DNA of 64,000 nt, taken from Marthasterias glacialis (taxonomy: Eukaryota; Echinodermata; Asteroidea; Forcipulatida; Asteriidae). How positions within the stretch are numbered: the first letter of the stretch is position 1; each line of letters starts with the position of its first letter. This document shows positions 42,801 through 56,600 of this stretch, piece after piece. The translations under genes were made by a program, and so were the position numbers. The notes under the pieces are model-generated. The model made no database searches. It was not told the DNA's origin and worked only from the letters and a program-made list of their open reading frames with translations. The stretch is from assembly GCA_911728455.2 (NCBI GenBank), contig OU452229.1, positions 15,162,076-15,226,075 of the forward strand, written 5' to 3'.

Positions 42801-45800
42801 TTTTCATTAATGGGCTTGGGAGAAAAAAGCCTTAGCATAGTGGGAGCCTCCCGTATGGCCATTCTCTTCAATTAAATTAACCCACGAGCACTTGAAGGTT
42901 AGGCAACCCATGAATCATGACTGAAATGCAAAATATTTAGTGACAGAGAGTAAATTTCATTTCTAGGATACATGATGAAATAGCGGTACAGCAAATCTCA
43001 TTAAAACAAAAAGAAAAATCATTATTTCAGTTCCATGCCCAAATCTACTAATCTGGGATTTGATTAACGTATTATTATTCAAATAGATCAGGAAATATCA
43101 CAGCTCCTCAATTCCAATCTACAAATTCAGTAGTTGCTGTTTTTTGTTTCTAATAACTTGATTTGTAATTGACTTTGTAAATAACGTTGACTTTGCTCAG
43201 ATTTCTAAATCAGAGAAGTCTGTCCTTCCCATCAATCTTAAGCCTTCATAATTCTTCTCATTCTAATCATGAAGCAGGGATCTTCCCCCCCCCTTCTTAA
43301 TCTCCCTCCCATTCCCCCACCAAATTAATCAGAAGCGACACGTTCATTCGCACTTGGCAGGCACAAACAAGGTCAGCATCTTTGCACAGCTACACGCTAT
43401 TTGGCCTCGGTACACATGGCAGGCGACACTGTGACATTTGAATTGTCTGAGACTTTGATGTATGTAAATTTGCCGTCATCGGCCGGGGAGCCATTAAGCA
43501 AAGGGAGCCATGGTTGAGCAACATGCAGGAAGAAGTGAGAGGGGAAAAAAAAGAAAAAAAGTTGTTCAAAACTCACCACCAACATTTCAAAACTGAAACA
43601 ATGAAACCCTTACAACTCCCTTACATTTGAATGTGAAAAAAAGAAAGAAAAAAAAAGAAGAAAAAAAAGAAAAAGAGACAGAATGTTAATTTATGTTGAA
43701 ATTGATATTTGCAATGCTGACCTGGGGCAATCCAGTCTTGTCTGTTCGTCTGGTTCAGGACATGGAAGCCTATCAACCAGCTTCGGGCAGAGGGTTCCTC
43801 CTCCCAAGGGTGCTACAGTGATGCTGCGTTTGCGCTCCTTGTACACAGTCCCCATCTCAGAATCCCCCCTGGCCTGGCGACAGGGGCTTGGGCAGCTGCT
43901 CCAGCTAGACCAGCTAGTGGTGTCGCAGTCGCGGGGGACCAGGCAGGACTGAAACTTGGAGGGCACTAAGGTGTTTTGATTGAGGTAGCAGCGGCTGGCA
44001 AGAAATATGTGACAAAATTCAGAGAACATCTGTAAATGGTTAGGATCTGGAACAGTGTTTCTTACAATATCAACAGACACCCCCTTGATTATCTGCTTTT
44101 AAAACATCTCTTAAAGAGTACCTTTACTTGGGTGCTTACTGTGCAATGCTGTGAGTAACGACTGTTGGAATGGCACTTAATAAATTCCACAATTGATTAA
44201 TTGATTGACCGGTTGATTGATTGATTGATTGATTGATCGATTGATTGATTGCTTGATTGATTGATGAAGTGATATACAATTTCTATTTAGCTGATATTTT
44301 GAGAGAGATCCAGATGGTTTCTAATCTAGGAATTCTGCCACTCCTTGAGGTTGTACAAAAGAGTCATATGCCAGTAAAACTCGGTGGCAAATGCCACTTG
44401 AAGTGTTACACAGCATCGGAGACGACCTAACTTGATCTGTACTCATTACAATTCCAAATGTTCTAAACAAGTCTTCACCAAACGAAACTAAGAAATAGGA
44501 GTCCGTGTAAATAAAGAATCCATGGATTAACAATGCTTACCCATCATCGCTTTTAAGCCCATTACCAGTCAGACATGAAACACTTCTGGACTGCAGACCT
44601 ATCCCAGGCACTCCGCTGTTCCCTGAAGCTGCCCTTGCTGGAGGCTGGCACTTCATCCATGTACCCACTTTGGTAAAATACGTAACCTCTCTACTGGCGC
44701 ATGGCGGGTTATTCTTACATATCCTTGTTTCGCTGAGATTGGGACAGCTCCTCCCCCCACGTATAGGAGGGACCACTACCTCGCGTGTACGCGTCTGTGT
44801 GCCGTTCCCACACGAACTCGTGCACTCGCTCCACTGTTTAAATGTCCCCACAATACAGTTCTGTGGGCAAGGCGTGAAGCACTCCATTTCCGTGGGCGGT
44901 TTTGGCTCAAACTGCTCACAGATATACTGAGGCACGACCTCTCTAGTGTCCTCCTTAAGAAAACCTGTACTAGTGTCAATGCACTTTACCGCCCTGGTCT
45001 TGACTCCGATGGATGTCTCACCACATGTCAAAAGTCCAGATTCATCCAAGGGCTCACATTTTTCCCAGTCGCCAGAAAGCCATGCGAAGAGATGCCTGTG
45101 CTCCTCGCAGACTTTGAAACAGTTCCTTCGGCTCTCTGGCATTGTCACCTGATCACATTTGGACGGTGGTTGGGTGTTTAGTACTGGATGGGTGCACCAC
45201 ACGTGACGGGTTTGGCTACCAGCAAAGCCGCATTGGTTGCCGTTGCATATACCCCATGGACCTACAAAGACGACAAATAAAACAACAGTTTCATTTAGTT
45301 TGAAAGAAGGATTGGAGACATATTCTTATGCAGTTTTTCTTATGCACATTTAACCCTGTATCCTCTAGTGAAACGGTAGCAGCGGCGGACAAAGACGGCA
45401 ACATGTAAGTGGCAATTGTTGGACCCATTATTATGGCTTATTTGATCCGCCAATAAGTCACAAAATTGTCTACTGAGACTGAGAATAAGCATTTAACATA
45501 ACAACAAAGTTAATAATATTACCAGTTTGTCACATTCAAGGTGCCGCATGGGCTATTTTCTGTGAGTTTTTATTGAAGTCTTTTTCCAACCGTTATACGT
45601 AATATACCTCCCTTTCATATTGATGAAGTACCCCAACTCATAAGTTTCTATGCGCAGTTGGGCTTCCATGTACTTAACTGAAGTTTAAAGATCAAAAGCT
45701 ACATTAACCTTAATTTTCATACAAACCTTATCAGGTTTGAAGGCATACAAAAGGAGACAAGGGTATGTACTTGGGCTCTTTGGAAGTTCAACCAAAGCAC

Positions 45801-47578
45801 TGCCGGGCAATGAAATGACCCCCAAAAGTGTGTGAAAGGTTTTTCTTGCCAACTGCCAGGTCTCTGCCATTTTTTTTTTTTTTTTTTGTAGATTTGCAAA
45901 CCAGCCTTCGGGGCTGAAAACACACTTTTTATGTAACACATCACTACAGATGAAACGGTTTCCCCACAGCCCTGAAGCTTCTGGCTCTAACACTTTTACT
46001 ATTTGCTGTTGTTAATGTACAGGATGGAATGCCCCCACAATGTATACACAACCCAAGAAAATGGATGTTTCTGAATATGGATATAAATCAATACAGTACA
46101 GAGCTTATACTGTGCAAACATAGGTTCAGAACCCCTCACAAGAGGACACTTAACTGGTAAAACCTACACGCACTCAAGCTTGCTGGAAAAATACCAACAG
46201 TTGGATAGAAGAGTGCACTGCACAACCCTTCGGATTGGACTCTGAGATTTGTACATGCACCGTGCCAGGGGCATTCGCTGCACAATTGCACAAGTTCAAC
46301 ATCTAAAGCTTGCAACATCGGCACCTAAATCCCCGCTTGGAGCTATGGTTCATATTCCATGTCTTTAGTTACTTGGGCAGATTCAAGTGTGGTAGATAAC
46401 TACCTACTCCTAAATGGGTAGGATTATGGTCAGTCCATTAGGGCCAAGCAAAATACAAATTTGGCTGAAGTGGCTGACAGGAATTTCAAACGGACTTGGC
46501 TTTTTAAGTGGACATGATTTGCGGTTTTTAGATAGGCACTGTGTATGCGACAGATGTTTTAACTGCTTGTTGTGACATAATTTGGTCTAGAACTTAAAGG
46601 GAAAGTAATAGTACAAATTTCCCTTAGAGCTCACTTTGTCACAACAAGTACTTACCGATATTAGCCAGCTATTCCATTTTACAAAAGAAGACACAAAACA
46701 CTTCTCAGTGGTAACGTACTCATAAATGTTTTGACACAAATATAAAAATACTTCTAACAGTTCTGTTTGCTCCCAAAAAGTACACAGAACAAACAAAAAC
46801 ACAAGCACAGGTAGTTATTATGGCATAACAGTTTCCCGCGTAAACTTGTTCATTTTTGTACCAATGGGTTCTAATTGATTTTACATCATTCCTTCCTACA
46901 TTACATAAGTTTGTTTTCACATGAAAATACTTTGCTTTTTGGGGAAGATTTGTTTTCCTCTGCGCGGTGAGCAAACCACACCTATTCTTGATTTCCACAG
47001 AAATAATGCTGAAAAGTAACACTTTATCACTTGGTTGTAATACAGAGTATTGGAATTCACTGAAAACACACACAACAGTTTTCTTCACTGCCTGCATTAC
47101 CAGCGGGGGAAAAAAAGAAAGAAAGGAAAAAAAAAAAAACGATATCTGATTGTGCCATTGTGAGATTTCTCAACGACGACAAAATGAGTATAAACTGAAA
47201 GGGGTGCTTCACACTGTGACAGAAGCCTTGCCCGCGGGGGGGACTTTACTTGTCACATCGATCTGGGTTTCGCGTACAAATGATTGCAAGGGGAAATACA
47301 TGGAGGTGACAATCTTTTACCACACAAAGAGGGTTTTCCAAGAGCAATATTGTACCAATATGAGAAACAAGAAGTAGCTCTGACTATCAGGACTTTCTCA
47401 ATGATGATGGATTGAGACAAACGTTGAAGGAGAGTGTTTCCTGTGATTAAACTTATAGATATCGATGACGTCATTTGTGATGCTGCAACGATTTCTCCCA
47501 ATAACTAGAAAGTGAACAGGTAACAAGTGACGGGGTGGGAGGGGTGATAGGGTCGTAAGAAAGTGCATGGGGTTTTTC

Positions 47579-47612
<34 letters not shown>

Positions 47613-50600
47613 ATCCTTTCAAAGGATTATGACTTTCCAGTTTTAATTTACTGATATAGTTATTGCATCGGGGATGAAGAGCAATATGATTTTGGTTTGT
47701 CCCTCCATCAATGTACAATGATACTGTAATAACAATAATGGTAGCCATGCCACCTCGATGATGATTTTCAATGGTTCATCACTGAAAATCATCTGCAAGG
47801 TGACATGAGGCGGTGGGATTCACTTCCAGTGCTCCCAGTGTCAAGATTAAATTTACTGTATTTTGAAAAAATACAGATACATCTTTGAACTAGATACCAT
47901 ACTTGTAGGCTAATGAAGATCTGCTTTGCTCACGAAGAGGTTGACAGGGTGAGCAATCAACACACACAATTTGATCTCCTTGCTCCCTCTAGATTATACC
48001 AACCTAATCAGCTGAAAAGACAGAAATCCATAGCTGTAATCTTCTCAGCCATGTTTTCTTCCCTCCCCCCCCCTCACATCACACAACCTGTCATACCCCC
48101 CTAGGAGTAATCAAGCACACTCTGACCGTTTACTCTAATTGAGGGCAGCGCACTCTGCCTACAGTCCCTGGTATACGCCAGGTAGGTTACCAATTACAAG
48201 CGCACACCTGATGATGAAGCAGGTGACAAGTAGGAAGAGACAGGAGCATTAATCTCCTGCACTGTGGCAGTTGCATCAGGTAGTAAAGGACAAACCACTG
48301 ATTGACATTATGTCAAAAACAAGGGAAGGGGTATAAGCCGGTAATCAGTGCAGTGTACAAATTATGCAACTAATGTATGGGGGCTCCGTGACAAATTCTG
48401 GTGAAAAATGAGTTCCAATTAATCAACTTTACCGGCGGCATAACGGAATATTTAAGATGAGATGGATCCAACGCTGTAATGATACTTGATTATCATGCGC
48501 ATATATTTGATAGACTAGGTTAATTTCCATAGAATCTAGGGCAAAACTTGTGAGATAACACCATCTGGTTTGTGTGTGGGTGTTTGAGTTTGTCTGCATA
48601 GTGCACACCGAGGGCATGTTCTCTTGTTGATATGATTGATATCTGAGGAAGGGCACAATGAACAACTTAAAAGTGCTACTGTAGCTAAATCAATAGTGGG
48701 TGGCTGTACGTGGGCGTGGTTGTTCTCTAGAAGGGGGATCTTTAGGTACTCAAGATTTAAGGTCTAAGGCTGAGCTAATTAGTAAGAATTTGAATTCTGC
48801 AGACCCTGGTAGTCCCTTGTTAATGTAAACACTTGTTAAGTATACACTTAAATTCTGGAAACATCTCAAGTCAATCATTCTTGTCAATTACAGTGATTTG
48901 CAATCTGAAACTAAGGTTCTACCTGCACTTAGATAAAATTAGATTGAACCATGTTCCCCCCCGGTACAGAGAATAACCATGTTTCCCCTTCCACAAAGAT
49001 TTATCTTGCTTCAATTGAGAGAAGCACTTGAGGTTGAAGTGTAGGAGCACTGATAACAACTTGTCTCAGCTAAAAGTTGATGATGGAGTTAGTAAAGAGG
49101 TAAGCTCATTTAATGAAACTGCCATGCTAAGTAGAATTCCACCATGTGAACTCCTAAAATCTAAATCCAGGATAGCTTAAAGTTGATGATTGAGTTACCA
49201 AAGAGGTAAGTCATTTAATGAAACTCCCATGCTAAGCAGAATTCCACCATGTGAACCCCTAAAATCTAATTAAAGGAAGAGTTTTCTGCTGAGGAATTCT
49301 ATGATGAATATGGCTCATCTAACTTCCCTGCTGTGACTAACAGGAGTCGTTAAATCAGGTTCAACTCCCTTCGTTTCTGTCCAAGACATGCTGGCCAAGT
49401 TCCGTTGAGTTTACAGCATTACTTGAAAGGATTTTAAGTGAACTACTTTCACAAAAGGTCCTTCCATGCAGGTCTCGTTGAAACAAATTTCCCCATCACT
49501 TTAAGAAACAAGTTGTTTTACAGGTATGTGGTAGTCAAAAAAAGTGCTCAGCAAAGTTGCTCTTAAGCATCCCTCTGAGAATAGTACAAGGCTAACCCTA
49601 AGCACTTATACTTCCCTCATGAAGTATAGCCTGGGCCCAACTTCATAGAGCTGTTTAAGCAGACAATGGTGCTTCATATTTTTCTACTAAGCAAAAAGAA
49701 GCAGGATGCCAGTCACAAATGGTACATGTGATTTTGGCTGGTAACCTTATTCTGGTAAGCAAAATTGTTTTGTGCTAAGCTACTTTTTGTGCTTAAAGCA
49801 GCTCTATGAAATTGGACCAAGCTTACCATAGAGCAAGGACGTGCTTACCATGGAGCAAGGACGTGCTTACCAAACCTTTCCGTTAAACATTAACATGGGA
49901 TTGCCTTCAGTGGAAGGGAAAACCCTGATTGCATACAGATTCCTGCCTCTCAAATCCTGCACGTCATTTATTGAGTAGTAGAACTCGCTCAGCGGTACTG
50001 TCTTCTAAGCACTTCAGTGAATTTGTTCCCCAGTGGAAGGCCAACCCTGATTACATCTTATTTGACTCTTATCTGTTAACCAGGCGAGTTCTATTTCAGG
50101 TCGTCTGCTTAAACAAGAGGCCATAAAAGAGGCCTGACTGCTCTTCAGACCGATGTTCAGAGGAGCGCAGCCTGACACTATCTTGATGAAATTAATCTTG
50201 ACAGTTTCAAGCGGATGGATATCATGATTTGCAGCGAGGGATTGCGTGACCATGCTTTAAATAAGAATAAATACCATAAGGAATCCAACATATCTTTTGA
50301 AACTTCAATTTCAACCCCCCCCCCCCCACTACCACTTTTCCTTTCTGGGAGAAATGCAAAGACGAGGAAAAGAAATTGCAGTCCTCTTTTCCTGCTGTTA
50401 AATCAATTGCTCTGTCATCGTCAAAGTGACTGATGTTGATTTTTTGATAATGGAACCTTTGTTGAAACCATATTTTAAAATCTCCTTTCATGTGTGTTAA
50501 TTTCACAGGAACCTAGGCCCTACATGCAAGGTATCGTTTAAAAGTTTTTATTTATTAGTTACACTAAATGTACACATTGTGTCTAAGAAATTACTCGATG

Positions 50601-53600
50601 AAAATTTGTGTCACATTGAAGTTATTGTGAAAAAAATCTGGGTGAAGATCTTTCCTCTTTTGGAATGTATTTTTTCATTTCAAACTTCTTTTTTTTTCTT
50701 TTGCTGTGTCAACTTCCTTACAGGAGAAGAAATACATCAAGTATTTTTCAGACAACTCTTGTAGTTGCAGCAAAGCTCATGGTTAAGAATGGAGGATTTA
50801 GTTTCAACTGAAAATTTAAGGTAACGCTGTTGAGGCCAGTAGTAGTCTTGCGGACTCACTGGTAAAAAGTTCTTTCTTTGTAAGTAATGGACATTAAAGG
50901 GACACAATGCCTTCAAATCTCTTAACATTTTGCAGTTTGGAATTGCTCCATATCCTTTTTAAGAATTGTTTATGCAATGAAACACCCCCAGTGTGTTGTA
51001 AATAGTGAGTAGTGATTAAAAAAACAACACACATTTTCCTCTGGACATACAACCAGCGGACCCACACTCTACATAGAAACATACGGTCCGCCATTTTGTG
51101 GGGTAAAACATTTGGTTCTACAAAATGGCGGACTGTGTCCTGTCATGAAATTAAACAAAAACCACACAATTTTAAGGGATGTTTTTGTGAATTATTGTAT
51201 TCTACTTTTAAAATATCTATCCAACCATATTCATTCCATAACACGTTTATAGCCCAAAAGCGCCCAATCTGAAGGCAACGTTTCCATCTACATTCAATTA
51301 AAAACTGTTTTTTTTTTTGCTCATGAAGGAGACCTCATTGCATTCAGCAGAAAGCCACACAAGAATTTCTGTTTCAAAACATTGACCCGACTTCAAACAC
51401 TTTTTGACAGGAAAGATTGACACCAAGCTTCGACCGTGAGTCTGTCTAAAACATTTACCAATTTTAGGATGTTGAAAAATTAAATCCCATCTCAGTGTCT
51501 TATCTTATGAAAGTCATCAACTTTAAATCAAATAGCAATTTGGACATCTTCCTTTCGACTTGACATATTTCTGCACTGATGATGTGATCCACATGGTGAG
51601 CTGCAGACCCATAATCTGTAAGGCCATCATAATTGACATGGCAGTATACTGTTAGTCCAAAATCAAAGCCTAGTGGGAGAGTATTACATCCAGGCTGGAA
51701 ATGATTTTCACCCAGCAGGTCTCTGACACCATCAAAACTGTTCCACGCGTGCCCGATATGTGGTATGTGGAACAGGAATTGCTCTGATGTGTTAGACAGC
51801 GCCACATAATTTCTAGGAATATAAATATCTGTGTATGTTTTTCACAACGGATGGACGGTAATGGTGGCAAATATTCTAAAGAGTTATCGGTAAAATGTTG
51901 GCATTTGTGAAAAATGTTGAATATAGACACATTTCAATGATTCACAAACCAGGCAGACAAAACCTATCGAGACAGTCACGTTACCCAGATGGTTTTGCAA
52001 ACCAACACCACTATCAACCCTCCATCGTGCAGAGATTCACATTGTTCAAAACAAAATGCTTGCAGGAAATTACACAAAACAAAATCTTCACAAGACAAAG
52101 CTGCATAAAAAAAAGATGTGAGGATTGGAGTGGACCTGCTTGGTGCACCTGTCATTCGTTGCAGGGTTCTTACACAATTGGACCAATAGGAACAATGGGG
52201 TACCCCATAGTTTCCTCTTTGCTCAAGAGTGTAACCCTGCAGAGGAAGCCTTTGGTGGAAAAAAATGGGATGTATACCAGTAAAAAATAACAGTTCTTTG
52301 AACATTTTAATTCTAGTTTCAAGCTTCCAGTCGATTAATCACAGAAAAACACGTTTTGACAATTATTCCTGCAAAAGTGGTTCTTTCTTTGTATGATTTT
52401 TTTCTTCTACACACTGGGGCTGAGGGTAAACACTGTAGTTTAATCTGTACCTTAAATTCTTCACTTTGTCATTCACAGCAAAATTTGTGGATTGTATACA
52501 CTTCAGACAAAAATGACAACTTAATATTCTGAAAGTTGTGAGTTACAGCCACAAGAGAATGAAACTTGATCTTGGATATGCCATCACGACAATTTCCAAT
52601 ACGAGACTCTACCTTTTAACCTTTTAGAGTATGATACCTGACTTATTGATTTAATATTAATGGACAGACGATGTCTATTAAAATGAAAAAGGCTAAATTT
52701 CCTTTCATTGAGTGCCTTTGTTCCATTAAAAGTAAGTCAAACTTATTTTTTTTGTAGTCTGAGGTCATAAGGAGTGTCTATGCGTCGATTAAAAAAAATT
52801 AATGCATGGTGGTCTTCATGACATGAGGTCGGGAAAACAAGAAGGCCCTAGTTTGATCCCTTGATATTAATTATTATAACTTCGCTGCGTAAACACTTCC
52901 AATGTACTAAAAATACACACAAGACGTCAGGGCGGCGGTGCGGTCAGGCTACGCACAGGCGACAGAAGCTACCGACCTTACATCACATGTTTGCTTATGT
53001 TTATGCAAATCAAAGCTCCCATTGGAGGGGCGGAGTTGGTACTTGAAAATCTTCAAAATTAATTTTAAAATATTGTTGAGAAAAAAGGTGTATTTACACT
53101 TACAAAAACACATTTCTTGAATAAAAACTCCATTTCACATGTCCTTAAATTAAAGAGCATGTGTATTTTTTGTCTTCTTCTGGATGAGGAGTATGAAAGT
53201 TGGTCATACTGACCAGTAAAGGTGGTGAAAGACCTCTCCACAGTGTGTTACCTACGGGTTACCTGATACCGGGGATGTGTATACCTCTACGACACTGTTT
53301 TTTTTAAAACCTGATCAATACTGAAATCACTTTTCACACCAGGCCAACAGACAGGTCCCTTCACGCTGACTAGTCATTTGCATGTACGTGGCAACATTGA
53401 TGGCTTTTTCAGTTTGCCCAATTCTGTAGCATCATCGACCTTTTCATAGCATCAACGTTTTTTTTTTTTTTTTTTTTTTCCTTCGCAGGATTCTGACAGC
53501 ACTGAGCATACATTGCTTATCATACATCGGTGTAAGGATAAAAAAAAAAAAATTCTTATCCGCGATAAAATAATGACCTTAATTAGATCATCATTATGTT

Positions 53601-56600
53601 TAACCACGATGCCGTTGCTTGATAACCACACAATTACTGAAAAAAAAGGGGGAAAAAGGTGGGCACTATAATGATTAACTCACAAACATAGACCAAAGCA
53701 CTCAGAAATCTAGATTTTGAAATGATTTGTGAGGCTCCATGCCGAATTAGCATTTCTGCCCAAAATACAAAAATCAAATAGATGAGAATAAGAGTTTTCA
53801 TATAACATCTAATAAGGGCCTACCAGGTAAGTATTTCTCAACATATAGAATGTTTAAGACATCACATCACATTGCTATCACGGCTGATGCTTCGGGTGTC
53901 TTTACATTTAGTGTCATTTTACTTTTTTCAAAATCTGCATAATTTTGGCGTGGGATGTTCAATTTTGTCACTTGAATAATGACGATAATAATATCATAAA
54001 AAAAAATTCTCAACTTGTGTCAATGAACTTTCTAAAAATACCCAATAAGCCTGGTTCAATCCTGATGTGAACGCAAATTGAAAGTTGACATCATGTAATT
54101 CCTGGTGACTTATTTGCCCAAGTACTAAACCTTGTGAATCTCAATTTGGGACACAAGAATGGTTTTACATTCAGATTTACTTTCAAATGAATAATCAAAA
54201 TGCATTACAATATTTTTTATCAAAGCAGGTCTCCTACTCATCTAAATCTTCCAATTAAATTTGTTATTACTTCAAAAGAAAAAAAAAGTGTTTACCCTGG
54301 GCTCTTTTTACAGTGTCAATGTTGTGAAAACACAGAAACAAACATCATTTGTTGCAAACTGCTCACCAGCCAAAATGACCTGAAGTAAAAAAATGCTAAC
54401 AGTCTTTGAGAAAGACTCTAACAACATATGAAATGTCAGGCCACTGACAATTTTTGCAAAACAAATATGGCGGATTTTGAAAAGTGATTGGATTGAAAGC
54501 TGAAAATTGCAGTAGAAGTATTTTTGAAAGAGCAGAGTAAAAACTCTGAGGTAACTGGAGAGAAGTCTACTTGTTTTGAAGTCTACTTGTTTTGAATCCA
54601 ATGTGTCTTAAAAATACATGTATATTTTTTATTCATTTATGATGGTGCTCCCTCAAAGGCGAGAGCCCCCCCCCCCCTCCTACAAGGTCATACAATGGAA
54701 ATAAACACAGAGCAATTTTATATTTTGTCCAGAAAATTCATAAGTTCCTCGGATATGCATCTTTAAGTCTGTATACGTGTGAGGTTGAAGCAAGAGAGTG
54801 TGCAAGAAAGATAAACAAGAACCATGTCTGAGCTGCGTATGAGGCAGACTTCCATCGCCTTGATTGGGTGGAACATTTAATTTGATCACGAACACATCAA
54901 TGCGTGCATGATGCAATACAACCTGACATCCTCACATTGTTCCTGTTAATTGTAAATTGCATTCAGGCTGTCTGCCGATTCATTGATTTGCAAAAAGGGT
55001 TAACCTTTACCAAAGTTTGAGAATTCCCGTTTAAATAGGTGTGCCTTGCATAGATAAATCAAGATAGGAGAGGCAGAAAGCAAGTTATCGTTCTAAAAGT
55101 TTAAACTTTGTTTGCCTTTCTCTGGGGCAGGTGCATTTCACAATTGGTATTCTTTTATTTTATTCAATTTCTAATATCAGTGTCAACCTATGAAATATAT
55201 TGATCCTGTTAATAAAGCATACTTTATACTTTTATAACAAAGAAAAAATTGTGTCGGGTTAGAACCTTTTAACGTGTTTCCTTGCTAAAACAATTCCTTA
55301 TTTATTAAGAACCATAATATTTGTATAAATTTTACACCAAACTGATCTTTACTCCCTTCTCCTGGGAAAAAAACTCGACTCAAATCACAGCGTTAGAGTT
55401 CAAGTTTTGTGAAGAGTAAATCCATCAAGACTTATTGTACTTACTTGATTTAAATGCAACTTTATGCAATTAGATCAAGAGGGATGCTGTTGATGTAATT
55501 TTAATGCATTCTTATCTATAGAAGTTAATAAACCAATTAGAATATTCATTGAGGAGAAATAAAAATTGCAAATTGCTTTTTGTCCTGTCTCGATACAAAC
55601 TCATCACATTTGTGTAAAATATGTGTAGACACAATTCTTAAAACTTTCATCCGAACAAAAATACCCAGATGACTGCAAACAAAGCAGTTGCTAACCTGAC
55701 AGTATGCACTTCAAAAAACAGGAACACTGGAATAAAAAAAACACAAATTCACTTGCCGCATGAATTTTTTTCAAAGTAAATTGGAAAATGTGGCTGGGGC
55801 TATTTTTGGCACCCTCGATGAAAAATGCATGCATTTTCTTCTCCTTTTTTTTTTTTTTTTTTTTTTTTTTTGTCTTTTCACTTTCGAGCCAAAAGCTGTT
55901 AAGAAATGCAATGTTTGAGAATGCATAGGCATGTCCGTGTCGCCATCCTCATCGGGGATTTCTCTCCCCCCCCCGTATCCCCCCTCCGTAAAAATACCGT
56001 GGCGCCATCGTGACATGATGAGAAATAGATATGCATGTGAGCTTGTATGAGATCTAGTTAATCTTTCTCCAAACCCATGTGCTCTTTCTCCCCCTTGGGA
56101 CTTTAAAAAGTATACAACAGAACAATATTGTCATCAATGGTAATTCTGCTAATATCTGTGTGCGGGGAAAACAAAAATCACCAGATTTAAGCATAATTGA
56201 TTCAGTCACTCTTCAGCCAGACATCCTTTTTTTCCTCCCCCCCCCCTTACTTTTCGGCTAATTCTTGCAACACTTGTTCTTCTGATGAGTGAATCGTGCC
56301 TAGATGCGAACCCCACAGAACATTTTACCCCGCGGCGGGTGGCATCATTACGGGAGAGGTTACACTAATGGCCACCAATCACTGATCCGCAGCGGCTTAT
56401 TAAAATACTGGGGTTTGAGCTGGATCTAGGGGCCCCTGGACCCCCAACTCTCACCGCATCAATACTCCAAACACGCGTTTCATGCTCCAATAATCCCTAA
56501 GGATGCAAGAAACCTAAGCAGTAAATTGGGTAATATTAAGAATATGCCTGGCAGGTTGGAGAGTCCCAGCACCGCCAAGCATCCATCTCGGCTGTGCAGC

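Larger units (their letters stand above)
21942..43721 (-). other. intron 3 (21.8 kb)
   Basis: The largest intron. It carries copies of at least three dispersed families (23965, 28575, 27735, 36761, 37195, 38474), a G-rich hAT-like element (33881), a GGATTTCACAAA MITE (32674) and a 116-bp tandem duplication (35653-35840). It also has mononucleotide G/C runs near 27809, 33109, 34851 and 35019, and a purine-rich tract (41030-41890). Stretches at 42060-42250 and 43330-43510 look unique and non-repetitive. Only short random open frames are present, and no hidden exon or nested gene could be supported. Confidence 0.75.

Noticed and set aside
44670..45152. Plus-strand open frames opposite exon 2
   Set aside because: Shadow frames of a real exon, with low-complexity translations and no homology.
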